Origin: Alcaligenaceae bacterium CGII-47
GTDB taxonomy: Bacteria; Pseudomonadota; Gammaproteobacteria; Burkholderiales; Burkholderiaceae_B
Length of the DNA stretch: 64,000 bases
Reading direction: 5' to 3'
Assembly: GCA_019166125.1 (NCBI GenBank)
Contig: JAHTBO010000006.1
Location: 62,001-126,000 of the forward strand
A program made the position numbers and the translations under genes. Positions 27,807-36,596 of this stretch are shown here, piece by piece. The notes under the pieces were generated by a model, which did no database searches, was not told the origin of the DNA, and saw only the letters and a program-made list of their open reading frames with translations. Position 1 is the first letter of the stretch. Every line of letters begins with the position of its first letter.

Positions 27807-27817
27807 CGTTCATCTAC

Positions 27818-30800
27818 TTATACCAACACGCGCTCGATTCCCCCGGCGTTTGCATCGCGTACATAGTCGGGCATCCAGCTCTCACCCAGTAGGTGGCGCG
27901 CCATCTCAATCACAATGTAGTCGGCCTGCATGCCCGTGTCAGCCTCGTAGCGTACGAGCCCTTGGAGGCAGGATGGGCACGAGGTGAGCAGTTTGACCTC
28001 GCCGTTAAAGCCATCAGCGCGGATGGCTGCGGTATTGCGTGCCAATTCCTCTTGCTTGCGAAAGCGCACCTGGGTTGATATATCTGGGCGCGAGACAGCA
28101 AGCGTGCCGGATTCACCACAGCAATGATCGGTTTTGATGGCCTTGTCCTCGCCCAGTAGCGACTTGACGGTTTTCATTGGGTCTTGCAGCTTCATGGGTG
28201 TATGGCAGGGGTCATGATAGATATAGCGCACGCCCTCGACGCCCTGTATATCCAGGCCCTTTTCCAGCAGGAACTCATGGATGTCGATGAGTCGAGAGCC
28301 GGGGAAAATTTTGTCGAATTCATAGCTCTGGAGCTGGTCATAGCAGGTGCCACAACTTACCACCACGGTTTTGATATCAAGGTAATTCAGCGTGGTCGCC
28401 ATACGGTGAAACAGCACGCGGTTGTCGGTGATGATCTTGTCTGCTTTTTCGGTCAAGCCATTGCCACGTTGCGGATAGCCGCAACATAGATAGCCTGGGG
28501 GAAGCACGGTCTGTACCCCGACATGCCAGAGCATGGCCTGAGTTGCCAGCCCGACTTGGGAAAACAGGCGCTCGGAGCCGCAGCCTGGGAAGTAGAACAC
28601 CGCTTCGGTATGGGACGAGGTGGTGACTGGATTGCGGATAATCGGCACATAATTGGCATCCTCAATGTCCAGCAGCTTGCGCGCTGTTTGCTTGGGCAGA
28701 TTACCAGGCATTTTTTTGTTGACGAAGTGGATAATTTGCTCGCGTACGGGCGCCTTGCCCAGCGTGGCGGGCGGATGTGCCGTCTGTTTTTTGACGATCG
28801 GGGCAAATAAATCATGGGCGATGCGCTGGGCCTTATAGCCCATGCCAATCATGGCCGTGCGTGTGGCCTTGATGACGCGAGGATCCTTGGCATTGAGGAA
28901 AAACATCGACGCTGTCGTGCCGGGATTAAATGACTTTTTCCCCATTCGTCGCAGCAATGCGCGCATTTCCATGGATACGTCGCCAAAGTCAATGTCCACC
29001 GGACAAGGGTTGTAGCACTTGTGGCACAGCGTACAGTGGTCGCCCACATCCTCGAATTCCTCCCAGTGGCGCAGGCTCACTCCTCGGCGGGTCTGTTCCT
29101 CGTAGAGGAAGGCCTCGATCAGGAGTGAGGTGGCGAGGATCTTGTTGCGTGGCGAGTAAAGGAGGTTCGCGCGGGGCACATGCGTGGCGCACACAGGTTT
29201 GCACTTGCCGCATCGCAGGCAGTCCTTGATGGCATGTGCAATCGAGCCGATTTCGCTGCGCTGCATGATAAGCGATTCATAGCCCAACAGGTTAAAGCTC
29301 GGCGTCCAGGCATTGCGTAGATCGGCTCCCGGCATAAGCTTGCCTGCGTTAAAGTGATCTTGCGGGTCGATACGCTGCTTGTAGGCCTGAAAGGGGGCCA
29401 GTTCCTCTGCGCTCAGGTATTCGTACTTGGTCAGGCCAATGCCGTGTTCGCCCGAGATCACGCCATCCAGGCTGCGGGCGATTCCCATGATGCGGGCGAC
29501 GGTGGCATTGGCCTCATGCAGCATCTCGTAATCGTCCGAGTTGACGGGAATATTGGTATGGACATTACCGTCGCCCGCATGCATGTGCAGGGCGACAAAA
29601 ACACGCCGCTTGAGGACACGATCATGGATGGCTTGTAGTTCGGCCAGCACAGCGGCGCAGTCAGCACCGGCAAAATAGCGCTCCATCGCGCTGCGGATGT
29701 CGTTTTTCCAAGAGATACGCAGGGTGTGGTCCTGGACCACATCGAAAACCCGGATATCGGGCTGTGTCAGCAGGCGCATGTGCAGGGCAGGCACATGCTC
29801 GTCCAGGCCATGCCCAGCGATGATATCCAGGTTCGCAGCCAGTGGAGCATCCAGATTGTTCAATAGCCAGGACCAGCGCTCGCGCACGGACTGTAAGGTT
29901 GCGATCGCGTCGTGCGTGCGCCCGGCCAGGATTTCCTCGCGGGTGTGCTCGGCTTCGTCGTGATCTTCGGTCTTGCCTATTGGTAGTTCACCCCCCAGAA
30001 AACCTTCCAAAGCGTCGATGAGACGCAGCTTATTGCGTGTGGATAGTTCGATATTGATACGCTCGATGGCATCGGTATACTCGCCCATGCGATCAAGGGG
30101 AATCACCACGTCTTCGTTGATTTTGAAGGCGTTGGTGTGGCGGGCAATCGCGGCGGTACGGGCACGATCCAGCCAGAATTTCTTACGGGCCTCGGCACTG
30201 ACCGCGATAAAGCCCTCGCCATGCCGAGAGTTGGCGATGCGCACGACTTCGCTTGCGGCACGCGCGACGGCTGCATCATCGTCACCCACGATGTCGCCGA
30301 TCAACACCATCTTGGGCAGGGCGCCACGCTTGCTTTTTGTTGCATAGCCCACCGCGCGCAGATAGCGCTCGTCCAGGTGTTCAAGTCCCGCCAGGAGGGC
30401 GCCGCTCGCACGACCTGCCGTATCCAGATAGTGCTTGACCTCGACGATCGAGGGTACGGCGTCGCGCGCCTGGCCGAAAAACTCCATACAAACCGTACGC
30501 GTATGGCTGGGCATCCGGTGCAAAATCCAGCGTGCTGCGGTGATCAGGCCGTCGCAGCCTTCCTTTTGCACGCCTGGCAGGCCGGAGAGGAACTTGTCGG
30601 TGACATCCTTGCCCAGACCCGCTTTGCGAAAGCACGGCCCTGCAATGGTGAGGACCTCTGTGCGCAACAATACCTTACCGGGTGGTTGTGCGCCATCGAA
30701 CCACTTCAGCTCGAAGCGCGCCTGCTCAGTCTCATGGATTTTGCCTAGATTGTGCGCCAGCCGTGTGATTTCCAGCCAGTTGCCGTCGGGATCCACCATA

Positions 30801-31750
30801 CGCCACCAGGCCAGATTATCAAGTGCGGTGCCCCAGAGCACCGCTTTTTTACCCCCCGCGTTCATTGACACATTACCGCCTACACAGGATGCATCGGCAG
30901 AGGTTGGGTCGACAGCGAATACCTGTCCCGCCGCCTCGGCAGCCTCGGCAACGCGACGCGTGACGACGCCTGCGCCCGTGAGGATGGTGCTTACCGGCTC
31001 GGGGATGCCGGGCAGTTCAACGCGTTCAACTGGGCCGATGGCATCGAGTTTTTCAGTATTGATTACTGCCGAGCGCCAGGTCAACGGGATGGCGCCGCCC
31101 GTGTACCCTGTGCCGCCCCCGCGCGGGATGATGGTGAGGTTAAGCTCGATACACGCACGGACCAACGCTGCTATTTCGTTTTCGTTATCGGGCGTAAGGA
31201 CTAAAAACGGATACTCTACGCGCCAGTCTGTCGCGTCGGTGACATGTGAGACACGCGACAGGCCATCAAATCGGATATTGTCCCTCGCGGTAAGGCGTGA
31301 GAGCTTGCGTAGCGCCGTGCGGCGCAGCACGGCAGTCTGGATGAACGAACCCTCGAATGTTGCAACAGCCTGACGGGCTGCTGCCAATAGGCGCTGTACC
31401 TGATTGTCTCGCTCTTGGTGATCGCCATCGCGGCGCTGGTCGATCTCGTTCAGACGGTGGTTCAACGCCTCGATCAATTGGTGGCGGCGTTTGGGATTGT
31501 CCTGCAAGTCATCCTGTAGATAGGGATTGCGCTGTACGACCCAGATGTCACCCAGCACCTCGAACAGCATGCGCGCTGAACGGCCCGTGCGTCGTTGTGT
31601 GCGTAGTGCACAGAGCAGTGTCCAGGCTTGCTCGCCCAGCAGACGCAAGACAATCTCACGATCCGAGTAGGAAGTATAGTTGTAAGGGATTTCACGCAGA
31701 CGAGGCGTGAGTGTCGTGGTGAGCAACGGGCCGGCAGCAAGGACGTTCAT
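27818..31750 (-). CDS. Giant FAD/Fe-S oxidoreductase (DUF3683 + FAD-binding + 4Fe-4S + CCG domains)
   Basis: A 1310-residue fusion. Residues 1-150 match the DUF3683 N-terminal region ([19 protein letters not shown]). About 170-360 is a PCMH-type FAD-binding domain ([15 protein letters not shown]), and about 370-820 the FAD-linked oxidase C-terminal part ([29 protein letters not shown]). About 860-960 is a ferredoxin-like Fe-S region with [11 protein letters not shown] and [18 protein letters not shown], and the C-terminus has two GlpC/HdrB-type CCG motifs ([11 protein letters not shown] ... [15 protein letters not shown] ... HCCGESGT). This resembles a glycolate or D-lactate dehydrogenase complex (GlcD+GlcF) in one chain. 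The substrate is unknown. A strong inverted repeat lies just upstream of its start. Confidence 0.9.
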   Translation of the reverse strand: MNVLAAGPLLTTTLTPRLREIPYNYTSYSDREIVLRLLGEQAWTLLCALRTQRRTGRSARMLFEVLGDIWVVQRNPYLQDDLQDNPKRRHQLIEALNHRLNEIDQRRDGDHQERDNQVQRLLAAARQAVATFEGSFIQTAVLRRTALRKLSRLTARDNIRFDGLSRVSHVTDATDWRVEYPFLVLTPDNENEIAALVRACIELNLTIIPRGGGTGYTGGAIPLTWRSAVINTEKLDAIGPVERVELPGIPEPVSTILTGAGVVTRRVAEAAEAAGQVFAVDPTSADASCVGGNVSMNAGGKKAVLWGTALDNLAWWRMVDPDGNWLEITRLAHNLGKIHETEQARFELKWFDGAQPPGKVLLRTEVLTIAGPCFRKAGLGKDVTDKFLSGLPGVQKEGCDGLITAARWILHRMPSHTRTVCMEFFGQARDAVPSIVEVKHYLDTAGRASGALLAGLEHLDERYLRAVGYATKSKRGALPKMVLIGDIVGDDDAAVARAASEVVRIANSRHGEGFIAVSAEARKKFWLDRARTAAIARHTNAFKINEDVVIPLDRMGEYTDAIERINIELSTRNKLRLIDALEGFLGGELPIGKTEDHDEAEHTREEILAGRTHDAIATLQSVRERWSWLLNNLDAPLAANLDIIAGHGLDEHVPALHMRLLTQPDIRVFDVVQDHTLRISWKNDIRSAMERYFAGADCAAVLAELQAIHDRVLKRRVFVALHMHAGDGNVHTNIPVNSDDYEMLHEANATVARIMGIARSLDGVISGEHGIGLTKYEYLSAEELAPFQAYKQRIDPQDHFNAGKLMPGADLRNAWTPSFNLLGYESLIMQRSEIGSIAHAIKDCLRCGKCKPVCATHVPRANLLYSPRNKILATSLLIEAFLYEEQTRRGVSLRHWEEFEDVGDHCTLCHKCYNPCPVDIDFGDVSMEMRALLRRMGKKSFNPGTTASMFFLNAKDPRVIKATRTAMIGMGYKAQRIAHDLFAPIVKKQTAHPPATLGKAPVREQIIHFVNKKMPGNLPKQTARKLLDIEDANYVPIIRNPVTTSSHTEAVFYFPGCGSERLFSQVGLATQAMLWHVGVQTVLPPGYLCCGYPQRGNGLTEKADKIITDNRVLFHRMATTLNYLDIKTVVVSCGTCYDQLQSYEFDKIFPGSRLIDIHEFLLEKGLDIQGVEGVRYIYHDPCHTPMKLQDPMKTVKSLLGEDKAIKTDHCCGESGTLAVSRPDISTQVRFRKQEELARNTAAIRADGFNGEVKLLTSCPSCLQGLVRYEADTGMQADYIVIEMARHLLGESWMPDYVRDANAGGIERVLV

Positions 31751-31768
31751 GACATGGCCTAGGATAAA

Positions 31769-31785
31769 CCCTATATATTATAGGG
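31769..31785. promoter_or_regulatory. 7-3-7 inverted repeat over probable -10 box of the oxidoreductase gene
   Basis: The sequence CCCTATA-TAT-TATAGGG is a perfect inverted repeat with a 3-base centre, 18 bases upstream of the start of the giant oxidoreductase. On the minus strand it contains TATAAT, a possible -10 box. The position and symmetry suggest a repressor operator; the protein that would bind it is not known. A GGTATACC palindrome adjoins it. Confidence 0.5.
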
Positions 31786-31840
31786 GTATACCTAGTGTAA
31801 CGGGAAATAGCGTCGTATCAGCTGAGTAGGTTTGGGCGCC

Positions 31841-32362
31841 TTAGCCCAGCGTCGGAAAGGCATAAAGCAAAAAAGAGGTCATCAGGGCATAGCGGATGAA
31901 TTTGCCAATCGCCATATAAGCCACGCTGGGCCAGAAGGCCAAACGTAGCCAGCCTGCAACAGCACACAGCGGATCACCGATCACGGGTAACCAGGATAGT
32001 AGCAAGGCGGGTGGTCCAAGTCGGTGAATCCAGCGCGTTGTGGAGGCGTGCCAGCGGCCGCCTGCTTTTTTTCCAGATTTACCGGGGTGTTCCAGGCGCC
32101 ATTTTTCGTAGGCGCGTTCGGCACCGCGTCCCATGGCATAGCTGATGGTGCCGCCGATCGTATTGCCGAGGGTGGCGACCAGGACGGCAGGCCAAAACAT
32201 CTCGGGTGCGAGCTTGACGTAGCCAAAAACAGCGGGCTCAGAGCCCAGCGGCAGGAGGGTTGCCGAGACAAGGCTAATGATAAAGATGGCGCTTAGGCCG
32301 ACACGTGGCAGGGCCAAGGTCAGCAGCAGTGCATGTATAGTGGTTTGTAGCCAGGCTTCCAT
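31841..32362 (-). CDS. YqaA-family membrane protein (VTT/DedA-like)
   Basis: A 173-residue inner-membrane protein of the YqaA branch of the VTT (SNARE-associated/DedA-like) superfamily. Hydrophobic segments lie near residues 20-42, 48-70, 120-140 and 150-170; the family segments LGSEPAVFGYVKL and LGNTIGGTISYAMGRGA (near 37-80) and the amphipathic SWLPVIGDPLCAVAGWLRL region (near 122) are visible. DedA-type proteins move or flip lipids; the role of YqaA is unproven. It starts 44 bases after the GGDEF-EAL gene on the same strand and may be read through from it. Confidence 0.85.
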   Translation of the reverse strand: MEAWLQTTIHALLLTLALPRVGLSAIFIISLVSATLLPLGSEPAVFGYVKLAPEMFWPAVLVATLGNTIGGTISYAMGRGAERAYEKWRLEHPGKSGKKAGGRWHASTTRWIHRLGPPALLLSWLPVIGDPLCAVAGWLRLAFWPSVAYMAIGKFIRYALMTSFLLYAFPTLG

Positions 32363-32406
32363 GAGAGACCGGTTATGCGGTGATAGGTCACCCTATTGTG
32401 TCCATT

Positions 32407-34041
32407 CTACTGGAGTCTGGTGTCGCGAGTTTCCGACGGGTTTTCTGCCGTAGTGTGCAGTCTAGTGCGCAGCAATGCTGAGAATTCATCCGCAACCAAT
32501 GGCTTACTCAGATAATTTCCCTGTCCTTCAAGGCATAGATGATCGACTAAAAATTTTAGTTGTTCCGGCGTTTCTATGCCTTCTGCAATCACGCGATGGC
32601 CCAGACTGTGGCCGAGGCCGACGACTGAATTAATCAAAATATTGTCGTCAGCGCCATCGGCCAGGATGCCTGCGACAAATGATTGGTCGATCTTCAAGGT
32701 ATCAACCGGGAAACGCTGTAAATAACTGAGGCTGGAGTAGCCAGTACCAAAATCATCAATTGCAATTTTGATGCCCATTCGTTTGAGTTCCTGCAGTACG
32801 TTCATGGTGGCTTGGGCGTTCTTCATCAGTACTGACTCAGTGACCTCGAACGCTAAATGCTGTGGCTCCAATCCGGTATCCAGCAGAATGGCACGAACAT
32901 TTTCCATGAAATTAGACCGCATAAACTCGATCGCGGAAATATTCACGGCGATGACGGGTACCGCCAAGCCGGCGTTTAGCCAGGTGATGGTTTGTTGACA
33001 CGCCTGGCGCAACACCCAGCGCCCGATCGGCACGATTGCACCGCAGTCCTCGGCGATCGAGATAAACGCATCGGGCAGCAAGAACCCAAGCTCTGGGTGG
33101 TGCCAGCGGATCAATGCCTCTACGCCGACGATACGGCCAGTCAGCAACTCGACTTGGGCTTGGTAATGCAACTCGAATTCCTGGTGTGCCAGCGCGCGGT
33201 ATAACTCTGCTTCTATCCGCTGTCGCTCTATCGCACGCAAGGTCATTTCGGGTTCAAAAAACGAGTAATTGGAGCCGGTGGTTTTCTTGCCGTGGTACAT
33301 CGCGACATCGGCATTGCGGATGAGTGCTTCAGCATCGATACCGTCCTCTGGGTACATGCTGATACCGATCGTGGCGCCGATGCGAAGTTCCTGACCAGCC
33401 AGCAGGTAGTTGGCGCTGACTGTCTTGCATATTTTGTCGGCCAGCAACGCGACGGCGTTTTCATCGGCGACTTCGGGTAGCAGTGCCACGAACTCGTCGC
33501 CGCCCTGGCGGCTGATTGTGTCGCTCTCGCGGACGGATCCTAGCAGGCGTTGCGCGACGGACTGCAGTAATGCGTCACCGGTCGCGTGTCCCAATGAATC
33601 GTTGATGATTTTAAAGCGATCGAGGTCAATGAATAGCACCGCCAGCCGGGTGTTGTGACGCTTGGCGTGTGCAATCGCCTGCGTTAGGCGTTCTTCGAGG
33701 AGTTTTCGATTTGGTAGGCCAGTCAAAAAGTCATGATGGGCCATATGGCTCATCTGGTCACGGACTTCCTTTACCTGGTCAGCCATGGTCTGGGTATTGA
33801 GCGTGGCAATTACCAGATTTTCATTTGCCTGGCGTAACTTGCTAATATGGGATTCGAGCGACGCCTGCATCTTTTGGGTGGCAAGAATGATGTCCTCACG
33901 CGAGGCGATGTCGTTCTCGCGCAACTGTAGTAGTTGCTCTCGCATCTTCACAAGATTATCACGCAGATCGGCCTCGTGCTCGCGCTGCGCGGCGCCTCGC
34001 AGATCGTTGTCCTTGGCGCCTGGTCGGCTATGGCTCGGCAT
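32407..34041 (-). CDS. GGDEF-EAL protein (c-di-GMP synthase/phosphodiesterase), KaiC cassette
   Basis: Cytoplasmic protein of 544 residues without membrane segments. Residues 1-95 are predicted coiled coil (charged, heptad-like). The GGDEF domain (about 100-265) has an intact active site RQGGDEF and an RESD inhibitory site five residues before it. The EAL domain (about 275-530) keeps the catalytic set: GVEALIRWHHP, NISAIEFMR, FEVTESVLM, IDDFGTGYSSLSYLQRFPVD, LKIDQSF and EGIETPEQL. Both activities are therefore possible. The start overlaps the KaiC-like stop by one base (TAATG), so translation is coupled. Inference: the ATPase senses or times something and passes it to c-di-GMP through this protein. 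Confidence 0.93.
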   Translation of the reverse strand: MPSHSRPGAKDNDLRGAAQREHEADLRDNLVKMREQLLQLRENDIASREDIILATQKMQASLESHISKLRQANENLVIATLNTQTMADQVKEVRDQMSHMAHHDFLTGLPNRKLLEERLTQAIAHAKRHNTRLAVLFIDLDRFKIINDSLGHATGDALLQSVAQRLLGSVRESDTISRQGGDEFVALLPEVADENAVALLADKICKTVSANYLLAGQELRIGATIGISMYPEDGIDAEALIRNADVAMYHGKKTTGSNYSFFEPEMTLRAIERQRIEAELYRALAHQEFELHYQAQVELLTGRIVGVEALIRWHHPELGFLLPDAFISIAEDCGAIVPIGRWVLRQACQQTITWLNAGLAVPVIAVNISAIEFMRSNFMENVRAILLDTGLEPQHLAFEVTESVLMKNAQATMNVLQELKRMGIKIAIDDFGTGYSSLSYLQRFPVDTLKIDQSFVAGILADGADDNILINSVVGLGHSLGHRVIAEGIETPEQLKFLVDHLCLEGQGNYLSKPLVADEFSALLRTRLHTTAENPSETRDTRLQ

Positions 34042-35468
34042 TATCTCAGCCCGTCAAGTTGCGTCAATACTTCACCGATCTTGAAACTATCATGTCCGAT
34101 TTCGTAGGACCGGATTTCTTTGCTATGCTGACTGCTGCGGATCTTTACCACTGAAATTACGCGCTGAAAGCAACCTTTTATGATGACGTAGCGTTGCATG
34201 ATGATGGCGTCCACCAAAAACGCACTGCCGTACGAGCTAAAGCGCAAATCAGTATACCGGTCTTCCAGCTCGGCTGTCATTAGCACCGTCACGCCCATTG
34301 AGGTCAGGATCGCCACCATCCGATACAGCGCGTCGCGAAAGTTTTCCCGGAAAGCGGGCGCCAATGCCAGCTCGAAGCCGGATAGAGAGTCGATCACTAC
34401 CCGTTTTGCCTGCCTCTGGTTGATGGCCTGGATCAGGTTGTGCACGGTTTCGTCTATCGACATATCCAGGCTTCGGGTGTTGATCAGCCCGATTTCGCCA
34501 GCCTTGATCATTTTGTTAAGTTTGTGGCTTAGCAACTGGTTTGGACTCTTTTCAAACGCTGCAATCACGCCCGGCTCACCAACCCGCACGCCCTCTGCTA
34601 GAAACTCGGTGGCGAGAACGGTCTTGCCCGACCCGGACGGGCCAACCACCAGCATTGAATACGCAATCGGTAGGCCGCCGCCCAGCATTCGGTCCAACTC
34701 GGGAATGCCCATCGACAGGCGTCGGTCACCAGCGGGGATGACTTGGTCGGTGCTGCGGTGGGGCCGGATCGTGCGCGGAAATATTTCAACGCCATCGTCG
34801 GTGATGCGAAACGTATGCAAACCAGCGTGTGTTGCCTGCCCACGCATTTTCACCACCTGAATTTTGCGCACCATCGAGTCGCGATACATTGATTGCGAGA
34901 GCCATAGAATGCCGTCGGCAACGGTGCAAATCGGACTGGATTCCGTGTCTGGGCTTGGGTATCCGCCGATCAGGAAGGTTGTTGCCTGCCAACTGGCCAT
35001 CCGTACGCCTAGGCGCTGGATAAAGTGTTGTAGGTGCAGGTCTTCGTTCTGGGCGCCGCTGCCTGAGCGCACCACCGAGCGAAATGAATCAACGAAAACC
35101 AGACTAGGGGAAAAACCCTCGACTTCCTTTGTGATGCGCGCCAGAATCAGGTCAAAATTACCTGCCAATAAATCCGCAGATAAATTGACGAACCGAATGG
35201 AGTTATTGATTTTTCTAAAATCAAAAAAGGAAAATTGCTGTTGATAACGCAGCATTTTCAGGGGTGGTTCACCCAGTACTGTGAAAAATAGCGCGCGGCG
35301 CTCTGGATTTGCCAGCGAAAACATGATTGCATGCGCCAGCGTGGTCTTACCACTGCCGGGCGCCCCGGCCACCAGGTTAAAGGAAAACTCTGGCAGACCG
35401 CCACCGAGCAATGCATCCAATCCGGGTACCCCGGTGTGCAGCCGTCGTATGGTTACTTTGCGTGTCAT
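34041..35468 (-). CDS. Two-domain KaiC-like RecA-type ATPase
   Basis: A 475-residue homologue of the cyanobacterial clock ATPase KaiC, with two tandem RecA/KaiC domains. Domain 1 has Walker A GAPGSGKT at residues 35-42 and Walker B LVFVDSF; domain 2 has GPSGSGKT near residue 270 and Walker B RVVIDSLSGFE near 355. Compared from memory with Synechococcus KaiC, the catalytic Glu pair is GE in domain 1 and EK in domain 2, and the Ser431/Thr432 phosphorylation pair aligns with Ala-Phe (GSAFLVDAI). ATP binding is likely; clock-type autophosphorylation is doubtful. No kaiA or kaiB is nearby. The ATG at 35468 is used (a TTG six bases earlier is rejected); it lies 2 bases after the 138-residue ORF. 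Confidence 0.9.
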   Translation of the reverse strand: MTRKVTIRRLHTGVPGLDALLGGGLPEFSFNLVAGAPGSGKTTLAHAIMFSLANPERRALFFTVLGEPPLKMLRYQQQFSFFDFRKINNSIRFVNLSADLLAGNFDLILARITKEVEGFSPSLVFVDSFRSVVRSGSGAQNEDLHLQHFIQRLGVRMASWQATTFLIGGYPSPDTESSPICTVADGILWLSQSMYRDSMVRKIQVVKMRGQATHAGLHTFRITDDGVEIFPRTIRPHRSTDQVIPAGDRRLSMGIPELDRMLGGGLPIAYSMLVVGPSGSGKTVLATEFLAEGVRVGEPGVIAAFEKSPNQLLSHKLNKMIKAGEIGLINTRSLDMSIDETVHNLIQAINQRQAKRVVIDSLSGFELALAPAFRENFRDALYRMVAILTSMGVTVLMTAELEDRYTDLRFSSYGSAFLVDAIIMQRYVIIKGCFQRVISVVKIRSSQHSKEIRSYEIGHDSFKIGEVLTQLDGLR

Positions 35469-35470
35469 GT

Positions 35471-35887
35471 TCAAGTTTCCTGTTTACTGTCCAGAGCAGT
35501 GTCGTTCCAGACCGAGCTGATGATGGCGTCGGTCATCGCCTCGCCGATGAGTGTTGCGAGTATGCTGAGGAATGTGGTTAGCAGGCAGATACTCGCCTCA
35601 CTGGCCTCAGCGGCACTTTGTTGTTCCAAATGCGTTGATAAATGGATAAACAAGAGATCGGCGGTTGGTGGCGGTTGCTCGTTCGGTAGCCATGGAAAAT
35701 CGTTGCGGGTCAGGTGAATGGTTCTGGCGTAGAGCGAGTTAAAGCCACCGCTACCAATAATCGGAACCAACTCAAGTGCCAGCTGCCCCCACAGTTTGAC
35801 CGTGATTGTCAACATCGCTTCGGGTTGCTTTGTCAGCGTCGTTCTAATTTTTGTGTGCCACTGGGGGCCGGGCGCAGTCATGATCAA
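35471..35887 (-). CDS. Uncharacterised 138-aa protein, first gene of KaiC cassette
   Basis: I do not recognise this family. The protein has 138 residues, no signal peptide and no cysteine-rich motif. Residues 20-60 and 85-125 look helical and amphipathic; the middle has aromatic and Pro-rich NDFPWLPNEQPPP (around 73-85). The last third reads LLTTFLSILATLIGEAMTDAI, hydrophobic but with polar faces, more like a helical bundle than a membrane span. Its stop is 2 bases before the KaiC-like start, so it is very probably a real, co-translated partner. It is not KaiB-like (no KaiB-type YVAG motif or thioredoxin pattern). A sensor or regulator of the ATPase is a guess from position. Confidence 0.75.
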   Translation of the reverse strand: MIMTAPGPQWHTKIRTTLTKQPEAMLTITVKLWGQLALELVPIIGSGGFNSLYARTIHLTRNDFPWLPNEQPPPTADLLFIHLSTHLEQQSAAEASEASICLLTTFLSILATLIGEAMTDAIISSVWNDTALDSKQET

Positions 35888-36148
35888 GACTTAAGGGGAA
35901 CGCATCGTGACAGCTGGGTTTTCTCGTTACTGACCAACGTAATCATATGGCAGTCCCCTATAGCCAGAAACTCAAAGAATAGAGCCCCAAGCGAATGATG
36001 CTGCTACACCGGGCAGGATGGAAACAGCTCAGGCTTGCTGACACGCTCAGAGAGCAGGATGAAGCATGCATGCTCAGTATAAGATGTTGCTTGCGTGCTG
36101 GGCGATTGACATTACTGCCAAAAGGGTTAAATGGGATTTAAGGGATAC
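35888..36148. other. 261-base intergenic stretch upstream of KaiC cassette, possible mobile remnant
   Basis: No intact gene is visible. It should contain the promoter of the cassette (read leftward). On the plus strand a short frame starts at 35947 (MAVPYSQKLKE) and stops at 35980, after which the same frame continues with KRMMLLHRAGW. This loosely resembles the beginning of a transposase orfA, so it could be a decayed insertion-sequence end; no terminal inverted repeats or target duplication could be identified. The evidence is weak. Confidence 0.3.
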
Positions 36149-36532
36149 TCAACTCTTTCCTCGTACCAGATCGATTAGCCGTCGATCTCGCTTGGTTGGG
36201 CGCCCCACGATGTCATGAGACGGTTCGGGTGCGAGGCGGCGCATCTCTGCCGCATGTTCACGTGCCGCGATGCTCTCGGGGGTTTCCTCATAAAGTAGGC
36301 GCGCAACCGGCGCGGGGCCACGCACATTGCTGACCGCGCGTACGCGGACGTGAATGGCCGGGTCTTCCTTACGTATACTGATGAGGTCGTCGAGCGCGAT
36401 CTCACGCGCAGGCTTGACGGGTTGGCCATTGACGAGCACTCGTCCTTTGCCGATCTCCTGCACCGCCAGGCTGCGGGTTTTATAAAAACGAGCGGCCCAG
36501 AGCCATTTGTCCAGCCGGATCTTATCTGCCAT
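36149..36532 (-). CDS. hslR: Heat-shock protein 15-like S4 RNA-binding protein
   Basis: S4-domain RNA-binding protein (127 aa) of the Hsp15 family, which in E. coli recycles 50S subunits carrying a nascent chain. The S4 domain occupies residues 4-65 (IRLDKWLWAARFYKTRSLAV ... VLVNGQPVKPAREIALDD), followed by a basic tail. Divergent from ilvA across 64 bases. Confidence 0.93.
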   Translation of the reverse strand: MADKIRLDKWLWAARFYKTRSLAVQEIGKGRVLVNGQPVKPAREIALDDLISIRKEDPAIHVRVRAVSNVRGPAPVARLLYEETPESIAAREHAAEMRRLAPEPSHDIVGRPTKRDRRLIDLVRGKS

Positions 36533-36596
36533 GCGAACCTCTCCTGTGCTGTGATATTCTTTTCAGTTTGTTGCCATCACTATTTTCGGACCTTTA

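Noticed and set aside
30137-31373. Long plus-strand frames opposite the giant oxidoreductase
   Set aside because: They mirror codons of the FAD domain and show no domain signature; treated as antisense shadows.
35471-35887. KaiB as identity of the small cassette protein
   Set aside because: Length, lack of the KaiB thioredoxin-like pattern and different hydrophobic profile do not fit.
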